Of a stretch of DNA of 32,818 nucleotides, positions 1 to 9,574 are shown in pieces. This DNA is from Prolixibacteraceae bacterium (GTDB lineage Bacteria; Bacteroidota; Bacteroidia; Bacteroidales; Prolixibacteraceae): assembly GCA_027858715.1 (NCBI GenBank), contig JAQICD010000215.1:1-32818 (forward strand), in the 5' to 3' direction. Each line of letters begins with the position of its first letter. Positions within the stretch are counted from its first letter, which is position 1. Below the pieces are notes generated by a model. That model was not told where the DNA came from. It saw only the letters and a program-made list of their open reading frames with translations, and did not search any database. The position numbers and the translations under genes were made by a program.

Positions 1-286
1 AAAGGAAAGATAAGAGTACCTTCATGATTTTTGGTTAAGATGTTTGATTTAAGAGGTTTATTAAACACATATGTTGTGTCAATAAGTCGTAAAACTAAAC
101 ATTATAATTGGAAATCAAAAAAATGTTGTTTTAATAAATGTAAAATCAAGATGTAGTTGGAATGTTTGTGCTTATTGTAGGAAACTGCATTGGCATACTG
201 AACTTAGATTGAGCATATTCGGGATAGTTAAAATGCTGCGTATTTTCGGCGGCGTGGGGTAATGGAGTAAAATTCAGTTGTTTTTA

Positions 287-323
287 CCCTGAAAAAATCA
301 AATTAAAATTGAAATATTCAGGG
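287..323. repeat. Inverted repeat, 7-bp arms
   Basis: CCCTGAA (287-293) and TTCAGGG (317-323) are perfect inverted arms around an AT-rich 23-base spacer. No clear T-tract follows on either strand, so a terminator role is not well supported. It lies just before the possible coding scrap at 328-435. Confidence 0.3.
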
Positions 324-327
324 ATAA

Positions 328-435
328 TGTCTAACACCTAACGGCGATGATTTCTTGCTGGCCGAAGATGTACGCACTTGTAGTATTGATGCATTTTTAA
401 CAAACTATCTGGAACAACAGATTGTTGGGTTTTAG
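328..435 (+). pseudogene. Possible C-terminal scrap of an unidentified gene
   Basis: The frame opens after a TAA at 325-327, has no start codon, and ends at a TAG at 433-435. It encodes about 35 residues, including DDFLLAEDVRT and FLTNYLEQQIVGF. These read like an ordinary helical protein tail, and the base composition is richer in G+C than the surrounding non-coding DNA. I do not recognise the family. A chance open frame is a real alternative, because 35 codons is short. Confidence 0.2.
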
Positions 436-754
436 ACACAAGGCAATAGGCTGGCGCTGTAGGATGCACAATATAAATGACTTAAGTAAAAATAAAAAAA
501 TAAAGCAGAAGCGACTCATTATGAGTGACGTAAATAAAACTTAACGAACTATTTATTTAAATAAAACTTATGGTTTTTTTAATAAAGCCATATTGTTAGT
601 GCAACTAATACATCTATTGGTTGTTTATATTCCACATGGAGTTGTAATTCGTGATGCCTTTCCACGCTTTGGCATAACTATTGATTTATTAAAAAGCCAT
701 ATTTTTTTGAATATTATATAGACACATTGTCAGTAAAGAATAGGGAGTAATTTT

Positions 755-3211
755 ATGACTAAACAACGATTAAGAGATAATAAGAGTTTCATATTCACGG
801 GAATGGGGAACGACGATTCTGAGTTTATACCAATAATGGCCGATGGTGGTGAGGATGACCTGCTGGTGAAAAATCTGCCCGAGGTGCTGCCAATTTTACC
901 GCTTCGCAATACCGTGCTCTTTCCGGGTGTTGTGTTGCCCATTTCTGTTGGTCGGGTAAAATCGCTGAAACTGGTACGCGAAGTGTATCGTAAGCAAGGG
1001 GTACTTGGGGTTATTGCCCAGCTGAATCCTGATGTTGACGAACCCGAAATAAAGGATTTAAACCGCATTGGTACCATTGCCAAAATTTTGAAAATACTGG
1101 AAATGCCCGATGGAAATACCACGGTAATTATCCAGGGCAAACAGCGTTTCCAGCTCGAAGAAATAGTTGCAGATGAACCTTATCATCAGGCGAAAGTTAC
1201 CAAACTTGAAGAGTTCAGACCTATCGAAAATACTTCGGAATTTGAGGCTGTTGTTGAATCGTTGAAAGACATTGCCATAAAAATTGCTAAAAATTCGGCA
1301 CATGTATCGCCCGAAGCAACATTTGCCGTGCGAAATATCGAAAATCCTTCTTTCCTCATAAATTTCATTTGTTCGAATGCCGATATAAAGGTTGAAGAAA
1401 AACAAGGACTTCTCGAACTCGATAACCTGAGCGATAGAGGAATTCAGGCCATATCGTACCTGGTGCGTGAACTTCAGTTGCTTGAGCTGAAGAAAGATAT
1501 CCAGTCGAAAGTAAAAACCGATATGGATCAGCAGCAGCGCGAATACCTGTTGCAGCAGCAAATGAAAACCATTCAGGATGAACTGGGCGGTAATCCTATC
1601 GAAAAAGAAATAAAAGAACTCAAAGAAAAAGCCAAAAAGAAAAAGTGGAACAAGGACATTGCCGAAGTTTTCAACAAAGAGGTGAGCAAATTACAGCGAC
1701 TGAATCCTGCCGCCGGTGAGTATTCAATTCAACTTACCTATGTGCAAACCTTGCTCGATTTGCCCTGGAATGAGTATTCCAACGATAATTTCGACATGAA
1801 ACATGCGCAGGAAGTGCTCGACGAAGACCATTACGGATTGGAACTGGTGAAAGAGCGAATTCTGGAGCACTTGGCCGTTCTGAAGCTGAAAAACGACATG
1901 AAGTCGCCCATAATCTGTTTGTATGGCCCTCCGGGAGTTGGAAAAACATCGCTTGGTAAATCGGTTGCGCGTTCACTTGGGCGGAATTTTATTCGTATGA
2001 GTCTGGGTGGGTTGCACGATGAATCTGAGATTCGTGGTCACCGTAAAACATATATTGGCGCTATGCCGGGACGTATTGTTCAGAATATAAAGAAGGCCAA
2101 AACTTCGAATCCGGTTTTTATTCTCGACGAGGTAGATAAAATATCACGCGATTTCCATGGCGACCCGGCTTCGGCCTTGCTCGAAGTGTTGGATCCGGAA
2201 CAAAATTCAGAGTTTCACGATAACTATCTCGACCTGGAGTACGACCTTTCGAAGGTGATGTTTATTGCAACAGCGAACACATTAAATACCATTAGTCCTC
2301 CGTTGCTCGACCGTATGGAACTTATCGAAGTGAGTGGTTACCTGGTTGAAGAAAAAGTTGAAATTGCAAAGCGTCACTTATGGCCTAAACAGCTCAAAAA
2401 CCATGGTCTGTCGGAGTACGGACTAAAAGTTGGTGATGGTGTTTACCAGTTTATCATCGAGAAATATACCCGCGAATCGGGTGTGCGAAGTCTCGACAAA
2501 CAACTTGCAAAACTTGTGCGTAAACTGGCCAAAAAAATTGCTTTCGACGAGAAAATTGAGAAGCAAATCGGAATTGAAACAGTGCAGGAATCTCTTGGTA
2601 CGCCCAGGTACATTAAGGAGAGATACCAAGGCAACGAGTTTGCCGGTGTTGTAACCGGACTGGCATGGACTGCCGTGGGGGGCGAAATATTGTACGTTGA
2701 ATCAAGTCTTAGCAAAGGCAAGGGACAACTAACGTTAACCGGTAACCTGGGCGATGTGATGAAAGAATCGGCCATGCTGGCGCTGGAGTATCTTAAGGCG
2801 CACGCCGATAATTTGAATATTGATACCGAGGTTTTTAATAAGTGGAATGTGCATGTTCATGTGCCCGAAGGAGCTATTCCAAAAGATGGTCCATCGGCTG
2901 GAGTAACAATGGTAACTTCGCTAGCATCGGCTTTTACGCAGCGTAAAATTAAAAATGGTATAGCCATGACCGGCGAAATAACCTTGCGGGGTAAAGTATT
3001 GCCGGTTGGTGGAATTAAAGAAAAAATTTTGGCTGCTAAACGTGCCGGAATTGGTGAAATAATTCTTTCGGAAGATAACAAAAAAGACATAGAAGAAATT
3101 AAAGACATTTATATTAAAGGCTTGAAATTTCATTATGTCAGTACGATAACCGATGTTCTGGAGATGGCACTGTTAGAAACTAAAGTCGATAACGCCATCA
3201 AAATCGAATAA
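755..3211 (+). CDS. lon: ATP-dependent Lon protease
   Basis: This is a cytoplasmic AAA+ serine protease that degrades misfolded and selected regulatory proteins. At 818 residues it is full length for the family (E. coli Lon is 784). The N-terminal substrate-binding LON domain covers roughly residues 40-240 and begins with LPEVLPILPLRNTVLFPG. The AAA+ module has Walker A GPPGVGKT at 391-398 and Walker B FILDEVD with D458/E459. The C-terminal protease domain carries the Ser-Lys dyad: S714 in KDGPSAG and K757 in GGIKEK, 43 residues apart as in E. coli. The chosen ATG follows a GGGAG ribosome-binding run and gives a roughly 40-residue acidic lead-in before the LON domain. The gene stands alone, with a likely terminator behind it. 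No heat-shock-type element was recognised upstream. Confidence 0.97.
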   Translation: MTKQRLRDNKSFIFTGMGNDDSEFIPIMADGGEDDLLVKNLPEVLPILPLRNTVLFPGVVLPISVGRVKSLKLVREVYRKQGVLGVIAQLNPDVDEPEIKDLNRIGTIAKILKILEMPDGNTTVIIQGKQRFQLEEIVADEPYHQAKVTKLEEFRPIENTSEFEAVVESLKDIAIKIAKNSAHVSPEATFAVRNIENPSFLINFICSNADIKVEEKQGLLELDNLSDRGIQAISYLVRELQLLELKKDIQSKVKTDMDQQQREYLLQQQMKTIQDELGGNPIEKEIKELKEKAKKKKWNKDIAEVFNKEVSKLQRLNPAAGEYSIQLTYVQTLLDLPWNEYSNDNFDMKHAQEVLDEDHYGLELVKERILEHLAVLKLKNDMKSPIICLYGPPGVGKTSLGKSVARSLGRNFIRMSLGGLHDESEIRGHRKTYIGAMPGRIVQNIKKAKTSNPVFILDEVDKISRDFHGDPASALLEVLDPEQNSEFHDNYLDLEYDLSKVMFIATANTLNTISPPLLDRMELIEVSGYLVEEKVEIAKRHLWPKQLKNHGLSEYGLKVGDGVYQFIIEKYTRESGVRSLDKQLAKLVRKLAKKIAFDEKIEKQIGIETVQESLGTPRYIKERYQGNEFAGVVTGLAWTAVGGEILYVESSLSKGKGQLTLTGNLGDVMKESAMLALEYLKAHADNLNIDTEVFNKWNVHVHVPEGAIPKDGPSAGVTMVTSLASAFTQRKIKNGIAMTGEITLRGKVLPVGGIKEKILAAKRAGIGEIILSEDNKKDIEEIKDIYIKGLKFHYVSTITDVLEMALLETKVDNAIKIE

Positions 3212-3233
3212 TTTAAGTTGAAAGAAATCATAT

Positions 3234-3272
3234 AAAGGGGGCAGGTGAAAAATATACACGCAGCCCTTTTTT
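3234..3272 (+). terminator. Probable rho-independent terminator of lon
   Basis: AAAGGG (3234-3239) pairs with CCCTTT, and the bulged flanking bases GGCAGGTG / CACGCAG extend the stem. A run of T follows (to 3272). It begins about 23 bases after the lon stop. The stem is imperfect, hence moderate confidence. Confidence 0.5.
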
Positions 3273-3310
3273 ATGCGAAAGAAATTGTTGTTTTTTTTGT
3301 GTGCCAAAAG

Positions 3311-3341
3311 TTGTCTATTAACTGATTATGCACTATTTTTC
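3311..3341 (+). promoter_or_regulatory. Candidate Bacteroidota promoter for the C10 protease gene
   Basis: TTG at 3311-3313 is followed after 20 bases by TATTTTTC (3334-3341), a one-mismatch fit to the Bacteroidota -7 element TAnnTTTG. Transcription would begin near 3348, about 40 bases before the ATG. Confidence 0.4.
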
Positions 3342-3388
3342 CACTGAGAAATATTATTAGTAAAGGGAGTACTGAGAATAATTCAATT

Positions 3389-6300
3389 ATGATGAGAAGA
3401 TATTTGCTTTTTTTGCTGCTTGTAATCATTCAGGTTACAAGTGTATTTGCAGGTGGAGTGTCTGTAAATGAAATTAAACAAATTGCACTGAATTGGCAGA
3501 ACGCATACGGCAACAAAAACTATTACGGAAAAGATATTTTAAAAATCGACACATTCAAGGAGTCGGGAGAAGATTTAATTTACATTGTTTCGTTTAAGCC
3601 CGAAGGATGGGTTATGGTATCGGCCAACAATAAAACAGAACCTGTTTTAGGGTATTCTGTCAGTTCGGTTTTTGACATGGATAAAATCCCTGTTCAGTTT
3701 CAAGGATGGGTTGAGGGGCTTCAAAATGAAATACGTGCAGTTTCGGCCGACGAAAATTACACACCTGCTCCCGATTTGGCCGGTAAATGGTCGGTCTTGA
3801 AATCGGCTAATGCCGATATAGTAAAACTCAAATCATCGACGGCAATTTCTGCAGGGCCATTACTTTCAACAACATGGAATCAGGGACAATATTTTAACGA
3901 ATTGGCTCCTGAAGATGCTTCGAGTAGCGCGGGCAATGGCCATGTGTGGATAGGATGCGTAGCAACAGCTATGGCGCAGGTAATGAAATACTGGTCGTAC
4001 CCTGTTAGTGGCATCGGTTCGCACAGCTACAATCATTCAAATTATGGCACTCAGTTTGCCGATTTTGGAAACTCCACCTACGACTGGGACGCGATGCCTA
4101 ATCATCTCAATTCAGGGAATTCCGAAGTTCAAAAAATTAGCTATCATACTGCAGTTGCTGTTAATATGGATTTTGGCCCTGGTGGATCAGGCGCGTATCT
4201 AACTAATGCGCGTGATGCACTCTCCGATTATTTTAAATACAATACCACTGTTTTTTTATCGGATAAAAATGAATGGGACAGCGATTTGCTCTGGATGCAA
4301 ATGCTACGTGACGAAATTGATAATGGGCGACCAGTGATATATTCGGGTTACAATGCTTCGTTGTCGAGTGGGCATGCATTTGTTTGTGACGGATATTCAT
4401 CAGGCGATTTTTTTCATTTTAACTGGGGCTGGGGTGGATATGCCGATGGTAACTTTTTGCTTACGGCTCTTGAACCTGCCGGTAGGGATTATACTACCAA
4501 TCAATCAGCAATATTTGGAGTTGAGCCCGTATCAACTGTGCCAATATCAATACCTTATTCTCAGGGCTTTGAGTCGGGCTTAAATGGTTTTACATTGTTT
4601 GGAGAAGCTGCTGTATCGGTTTCCGAATCACATACCGGATCGTATTCTGTACGCTTGTCTCAGCCTGGTTTTACATCACGTTCGCTCAATGTGGCAAACC
4701 TTACATTCATAGTGCCCACAGATGGCACACTCGATTTTTGGGTGAAAAGATACACAGGCCAAACATCAGGTTTGAATACGCAAAAAGCTTTATTGATGCC
4801 CGAACACGGCGATGTGCCTTTAATTACTTTTTTTGACGATAATTTTAATGATGACGAATGGGTGAATATCCATCAGGATATTTCAACATATGCAGGTCAG
4901 ATTGTTCGCTTAATGTTTGTTCAGCAAAATTTTGATTATTCGCGCGAACAGTGGATGTTTGTCGATGATGTTGTAATAACCGGAGGTTCGGTAAACATTG
5001 CGCCTTATGTACCTTCAGCACCAAAGCCTTCAAACAACGCAACTGCGATAGAATTAGAACCTTTACTGAGATGGCAGGGCGGCGATCCCAATGGCGACGA
5101 TGTGGTATATTCGATATACTTTGGAAATAATACAAACCCTGCTTTTGTTGGTTCTACGTTCGATCGTTTTTATAACCCTGGTATGCTTGGTTATAAGAAC
5201 ACATATTACTGGCGTGTTGAAGCTTCAGATGGAAGCCTTACCAGTGCTTCGCCTTTATGGTCGTTCACAACACAAGGAGTGCCACCTGTTGTTGAAACTT
5301 GCGGAACACATGATGCCGGTAGTAACTTTATTACCATTTGTGGCCGGATTATCGATGATAAAGGCAGTGCTGTAAACGATAAAGGGGTATGTTGGGATAG
5401 TAAACCAAATGTTACTTTATCTGATAATGTCGAAAGTGTGGGTGGCAGTAGCGCCGATTTTGATGTAGATATCAGCGGGCTGCAACCTTACTCGGTTTAT
5501 TATGCCAGGGCTTATGCCATTACTGATGATGGAATCGGATATGGAGAGGAAATTGAATTCAAAACCCTTGCAGGGCTTCCGGAGTTGGCTCTGAGTGGAA
5601 TCGACAGTATAAAGAGAAGCAGTGCTGTTGTTACCGGTTTTCTACAGAAAATTAACGACGAATTTATTCACAAACGTGGAGCGGTGTGGTCAGAAGTTGA
5701 TAATTTTGATGTAGTAGCTGCAACCGAAGTATTTGAAGAAGGTAGTTGGGATTGTGTTTGTGATTTCAGTATAGAGTTGAATGATTTACCAGGGCCTGAT
5801 ACGATTTTCTATCGTTTATTTGCCGAAAATTCTGTAGGCAGAGCCTATTCTGAACAGTCGTTCTTTGTAACTACCAATCAATCGCCTATAATTGATTTGG
5901 ATGCAGATAACAGCTTGAAAAAATATGGAAACCATTATGCTTCAACAGTAACTGAACGTCAGGCCGGTGGTAGAATTGCCGATGTTGATGTTCGTATTTA
6001 CGATGAAGATAACGATGTATTGCAGAGTATTATAGTAAAGATTGATATTCGTGAAAACGAAAATGAATATCTTGTATTCAACAATACTTCTAACGATGTG
6101 CATGTTTTTGGCGATACAGATTCACTTGTACTCGAAAACATTTCGGTATCAACAAATGAGCAATGGGAAGAAATTTTGCAGACAGTAGAGTTTTTTGTCG
6201 ATAATCATGCTCCTGATACAAAGCTTGAACGTAGGGTAAGTGTGATTGTGTATGATGGATATGATTACAGTATTGAAGCTTATGCATACCTGAAGGTAAA

Positions 6301-8401
6301 CACAATAAATGATCCTCCTGTAAACCTTACATTACCTGCAATAAGCCATGCTCCGATTTATGGATCAACGGTTTCGGCTGTGCCGGGTTTGTGGAGCGAT
6401 ACACTTGATAAAATTGATAATGCTGAATTTCTTTTCGATTATAAATGGCAATGGACCGATGGCGAATCGGTTTTCGATATTACCGAAAACAACGAATCGC
6501 TTTTTATTGACGATTTGTTTTGCGGTATGCAAGTGCGTCTGGTCGAAATTGTGACCGATTTAGATAATGGAGGCGACAATGTGACAACGGCTTTTATACA
6601 AAGTGACTGGGTTGAAGTTCAAAGAAACCAACAGGAAGTATTGTCCGTTGGCGTAGAAGGATATACAGATAAAAAACCGCTTTTGGAATATCGTACCGAA
6701 CCATACAGACTTAATGGAGAATCAACCTCAGGGCTGCCATTAAGGTTTGGAACTCACAATGACAATGTTTTTGAAGTACTAGGCGATTCACTATTTGTAA
6801 AAAATATAACAAATGCAGCTGCTGTATGGGCTATTCATGATGGTAGTATATGTTATGAACCATCTGATTTAAAATATATGGTTGCCCAGGTAGAAAAGGG
6901 TTTCCAGGAAATTACTGTCAATACAGATACCTTGTTTAATTATGCAGATAGTGGTTTGGTCGTTGATCCAATCTCTACTTCAGGTCTTGATGTAGCTGTT
7001 AATAGTACCGATACCACTATTTTGAGGGTTGATGGACACCAGTTGGTCATAAACGGAGTAGGCCGGTGTGATTTGATTTTCACCCAGACTGGAAACGAAA
7101 GATACATGACAGCCGATACTGTAATTATATCGGTAACAATAGAAAGAGGAAAGCAACAGATTGCATTTGAAGTAGATGATTTATTGTTCTATGGAGGCGA
7201 GAATGCAGGTTTTTCTGTTGAGTCCAATACTGTACTTACATATGATATTATTCCTGACGATACACTTATTGTTGATGTTTTAGATGGCATGTTAATAGCA
7301 AATGGAGTAGGCGAAACTTTTTTAAATATCAATAATATGGGGAGTGATCTTTGGATTCCCTTTGATACACTGGTAGAGGTGAGTGTTTTGAAAGGCTTCC
7401 AGTTAATTGATGCTCCTGATACAATTTATAAACAATATGGCGATGAGCCATTTGAAGTTGAGGCAGTGGCAAGTAGCAGTCTGCCAGTTGAGTTGTTATA
7501 TATTGACGAAAGTCTGGCATCGTCTCAAAATGGGATTATTACCGTTGAAAATGTTGGAACCGGGATGATCGTTGTTGAACAGTCTGGCAATAATTTATGG
7601 AATTCAATTGCAGATACAATAATACTTGTTGTACAAAAAGGTACTCAGAATATTGTTTTTGAGCCACTGGAAACTATGGTTTACGGCGATGAGCGTTTAG
7701 AAATACCAGGTGAGGCATCTTCAGGTTTACCGCTTACTTATATTTCGTCCGATACATTGGTTGCCCGGGTTGATGGATATATGCTGGAAGTAACCGGAGC
7801 CGGACAATGTAATATCGAAGCCTTTCAGTCTGGAAACAATCTTTACAAAGCCGCTGAAACGATAAGTCAAACACTGATAGTGGAGAAAGCCGAACAAACC
7901 ATATTAACCACGCTGCCCGATTCGATCACTACGCGGCAGGTAATTAGTCGTTCCGATTTTTATACCTCATCAGGGCTTGAAGGACTAGAATTTTCGTCCT
8001 CAAACGAAAATGTGATACGTGTAGTGCCGGATACAATTGTTGTGGCAGACAGGGGAGAGGCAGAAATTACAGTAACCCACGATGGCAATAATAATTATTT
8101 GCCGGCGAGTGAGTCTTTCTTTTTTGTGGTAAATTTTCCGCTTGATATTAAAGTGTTTGAATCGGTTGATATTGAAATATTTCCTAATCCTGCAAGCGAT
8201 CGTTTACATATCATGATTAATGGACAAGTGGAGTATCCACTCGATTATTCGTTATTAAATATATTAGGACAGGCGCAACTCAAAGGGCGTATAGAGAAAC
8301 CTTTTGAGGTGGTTGATATCGAAAGACTAAACAAAGGTTCATACATTATTTTATTGCGCTCTAAAGAACAATACATGAAAGAAAAAATTGTAGTGGAGTA
8401 G
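3389..8401 (+). CDS. T9SS-exported C10 (streptopain-type) cysteine protease with adhesin-like repeats
   Basis: This is a very large (1670-residue) secreted multidomain protease. A signal peptide (residues 1-21, MMRRYLLFLLLVIIQ...) is followed by a Spi/C10-type prodomain (about 25-135). The peptidase domain (about 155-385) has its nucleophile C190 in IGCVATAMAQVMKYW, H329 in SSGHAFVCDGY, and N345/W346 in HFNWGWGG, the full C10 set. A jelly-roll (MAM/carbohydrate-binding-like) domain at about 390-538 and a fibronectin-III-like domain at about 543-632 follow. More beta-sandwich and cadherin-like modules extend to about 1079. Six roughly 83-residue Ig-like repeats fill about 1080-1590, with recurring words YGD, SSGLPL and GNN.Y. 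The end (about 1590-1670: IEIFPNPASDRLHI, then LLNILGQ) is a Por-type T9SS sorting tail, so the protein should be released or anchored at the outer surface. Substrate is unknown. No dedicated inhibitor gene is adjacent. The long tail could equally make it mainly an adhesin. Confidence 0.9.
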   Translation: MMRRYLLFLLLVIIQVTSVFAGGVSVNEIKQIALNWQNAYGNKNYYGKDILKIDTFKESGEDLIYIVSFKPEGWVMVSANNKTEPVLGYSVSSVFDMDKIPVQFQGWVEGLQNEIRAVSADENYTPAPDLAGKWSVLKSANADIVKLKSSTAISAGPLLSTTWNQGQYFNELAPEDASSSAGNGHVWIGCVATAMAQVMKYWSYPVSGIGSHSYNHSNYGTQFADFGNSTYDWDAMPNHLNSGNSEVQKISYHTAVAVNMDFGPGGSGAYLTNARDALSDYFKYNTTVFLSDKNEWDSDLLWMQMLRDEIDNGRPVIYSGYNASLSSGHAFVCDGYSSGDFFHFNWGWGGYADGNFLLTALEPAGRDYTTNQSAIFGVEPVSTVPISIPYSQGFESGLNGFTLFGEAAVSVSESHTGSYSVRLSQPGFTSRSLNVANLTFIVPTDGTLDFWVKRYTGQTSGLNTQKALLMPEHGDVPLITFFDDNFNDDEWVNIHQDISTYAGQIVRLMFVQQNFDYSREQWMFVDDVVITGGSVNIAPYVPSAPKPSNNATAIELEPLLRWQGGDPNGDDVVYSIYFGNNTNPAFVGSTFDRFYNPGMLGYKNTYYWRVEASDGSLTSASPLWSFTTQGVPPVVETCGTHDAGSNFITICGRIIDDKGSAVNDKGVCWDSKPNVTLSDNVESVGGSSADFDVDISGLQPYSVYYARAYAITDDGIGYGEEIEFKTLAGLPELALSGIDSIKRSSAVVTGFLQKINDEFIHKRGAVWSEVDNFDVVAATEVFEEGSWDCVCDFSIELNDLPGPDTIFYRLFAENSVGRAYSEQSFFVTTNQSPIIDLDADNSLKKYGNHYASTVTERQAGGRIADVDVRIYDEDNDVLQSIIVKIDIRENENEYLVFNNTSNDVHVFGDTDSLVLENISVSTNEQWEEILQTVEFFVDNHAPDTKLERRVSVIVYDGYDYSIEAYAYLKVNTINDPPVNLTLPAISHAPIYGSTVSAVPGLWSDTLDKIDNAEFLFDYKWQWTDGESVFDITENNESLFIDDLFCGMQVRLVEIVTDLDNGGDNVTTAFIQSDWVEVQRNQQEVLSVGVEGYTDKKPLLEYRTEPYRLNGESTSGLPLRFGTHNDNVFEVLGDSLFVKNITNAAAVWAIHDGSICYEPSDLKYMVAQVEKGFQEITVNTDTLFNYADSGLVVDPISTSGLDVAVNSTDTTILRVDGHQLVINGVGRCDLIFTQTGNERYMTADTVIISVTIERGKQQIAFEVDDLLFYGGENAGFSVESNTVLTYDIIPDDTLIVDVLDGMLIANGVGETFLNINNMGSDLWIPFDTLVEVSVLKGFQLIDAPDTIYKQYGDEPFEVEAVASSSLPVELLYIDESLASSQNGIITVENVGTGMIVVEQSGNNLWNSIADTIILVVQKGTQNIVFEPLETMVYGDERLEIPGEASSGLPLTYISSDTLVARVDGYMLEVTGAGQCNIEAFQSGNNLYKAAETISQTLIVEKAEQTILTTLPDSITTRQVISRSDFYTSSGLEGLEFSSSNENVIRVVPDTIVVADRGEAEITVTHDGNNNYLPASESFFFVVNFPLDIKVFESVDIEIFPNPASDRLHIMINGQVEYPLDYSLLNILGQAQLKGRIEKPFEVVDIERLNKGSYIILLRSKEQYMKEKIVVE

Positions 8402-8458
8402 GATTAGATATCTATAATTATCTGACTCATGCCGGACGAAGATGATCTTATGTTTAGA

Positions 8459-8489
8459 TTGGATTTTTCGGTGAATGTATATAATTTAG
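8459..8489 (+). promoter_or_regulatory. Weak candidate promoter for the M20 deacylase
   Basis: TTG (8459-8461) is followed after 20 bases by TAATTTAG (8482-8489), one mismatch from TAnnTTTG. It lies inside the longest open frame but just before the preferred ATG at 8507, which agrees with the later start. The leader would be very short. Confidence 0.25.
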
Positions 8490-8506
8490 TCGAAAATCAA
8501 TTCAGA

Positions 8507-9574
8507 ATGATAATTGAACAACTTTTCATCGATAGCATCTCGTTGCTGAAACAATTAATTGAAACCCCTTCATTGTCGGGGCGTGAGCACGAAGCTGCTG
8601 AAAAAATCAGGAATTTTTTAACAGCCCGGGGGATAGCCTTCAAGACTTTAAAAAACAATACATGGTGTTTTAACAAACATTGGAACGATTCGTTGCCGGT
8701 TATTTTACTCAACTCTCATATAGATACAGTGAAGCCGGTTGATGGGTGGATGTATGATCCGTTTAAAGCGACTGACGATAATGGTAAGCTAATTGGGCTG
8801 GGAAGCAATGATGCAGGTGCGCCATTAGTGTCGTTAATGGCTGTATTTCTTTATTTTAATGAGAAAGATGATCTTCCGTTTAATCTGGTTTTTGCGGCTA
8901 CTGCCGAAGAAGAAAGTTCAGGAAAAAATGGCATGGAAAGTCTGGTTAAGGTGCTCGACAGGGTTAACTTTGCAATAGTAGGTGAACCTACAAAGATGGA
9001 ACTGGCTGTTGCTGAAAAGGGACTTCTGGTGCTCGATTGTACCGTACACGGTAAAGCCGGACATGCAGCAAGGAACGAGGGGATTAACAGTATTTACCTA
9101 GCAATTGAGGAGATTAATAGGATTATTGATTACCGTTTTGCGCGTGTATCTAAATTACTGGGCGAAGTGAAAATGACAGTAACGCAAATCAACGCCGGAT
9201 TTCAGCATAATGTGATCCCCGATATCTGTAAATTTGTGCTTGATGTACGAACCAATGAATGTTACACCAACGACGAAATTATTGATGAAATTACTAAGCT
9301 GCTTAATTGTGATGTGAAGCCACGTTCGCGACGACTTAACTCATCGGGCATAACTACCAATCATCCGTTTGTGCAGAAAGTAAAAAGTATGGGGATTAAT
9401 TGTTACGGTTCTCCTACTTTGAGTGACCAATCGTTAATGAATTACCAGTCGGTTAAAATGGGGCCGGGCGATTCTGCACGTTCTCATACCGCCAACGAAT
9501 ATGTGCTTATGAGCGAAATTGAGCACGGCATTGAATTATACATTAAGCTGCTCGAAGGTTTAGTTCTTGAATAG
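8507..9574 (+). CDS. M20 family metallo-deacylase, probably ArgE-type
   Basis: This is a zinc-dependent M20 amidohydrolase. Its likely job is removing the N-acetyl or N-succinyl group from ornithine or citrulline in arginine synthesis; Bacteroidota are known to run the succinylated variant. Motifs (numbered from this start, 355 residues) are H71/D73 in LLNSHIDTVKP, D102 in GSNDAGAP, an EEE run at 134-136, GEPT, a dimerisation-domain HGKAGHA stretch, and H327 in RSHTANEY. The frame is open 26 codons further upstream (8429), but that extra stretch does not look like family sequence, and MIIEQLFIDSISLLKQLIET matches a normal M20 N terminus. argH lies 1.15 kb downstream on the same strand, with only a histidine kinase between them, which supports an arginine role over DapE or generic peptidase. 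The exact substrate cannot be read from sequence. The 3' end overlaps the kinase gene by 15 bases. Confidence 0.8.
   Translation: MIIEQLFIDSISLLKQLIETPSLSGREHEAAEKIRNFLTARGIAFKTLKNNTWCFNKHWNDSLPVILLNSHIDTVKPVDGWMYDPFKATDDNGKLIGLGSNDAGAPLVSLMAVFLYFNEKDDLPFNLVFAATAEEESSGKNGMESLVKVLDRVNFAIVGEPTKMELAVAEKGLLVLDCTVHGKAGHAARNEGINSIYLAIEEINRIIDYRFARVSKLLGEVKMTVTQINAGFQHNVIPDICKFVLDVRTNECYTNDEIIDEITKLLNCDVKPRSRRLNSSGITTNHPFVQKVKSMGINCYGSPTLSDQSLMNYQSVKMGPGDSARSHTANEYVLMSEIEHGIELYIKLLEGLVLE

Larger units (their letters stand above)
1..754. other. AT-rich intergenic region upstream of lon
   Basis: There is no convincing gene in this stretch. It contains an inverted repeat (287-323), a short open scrap with coding-like composition (328-435) and a small palindrome (ACTCAT-T-ATGAGT, 514-526). 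The word TAAATAAAACTTA occurs at about 532 and again at about 557. I found no Bacteroidota promoter with a good -7 element just before lon; the nearest candidate, near 701-710, has two bases too many in the spacer. A GGGAG purine run around 743-748 is a plausible ribosome-binding site for lon. Confidence 0.6.

Noticed and set aside
701-710. Promoter of lon at TATTTTTTTG
   Set aside because: The -7 element has two bases too many between TA and TTTG and the match is likely to be chance in AT-rich DNA.
730-1561. Antisense open frames within lon
   Set aside because: They mirror the codon pattern of lon, have no family features, and lon itself is intact and well supported.
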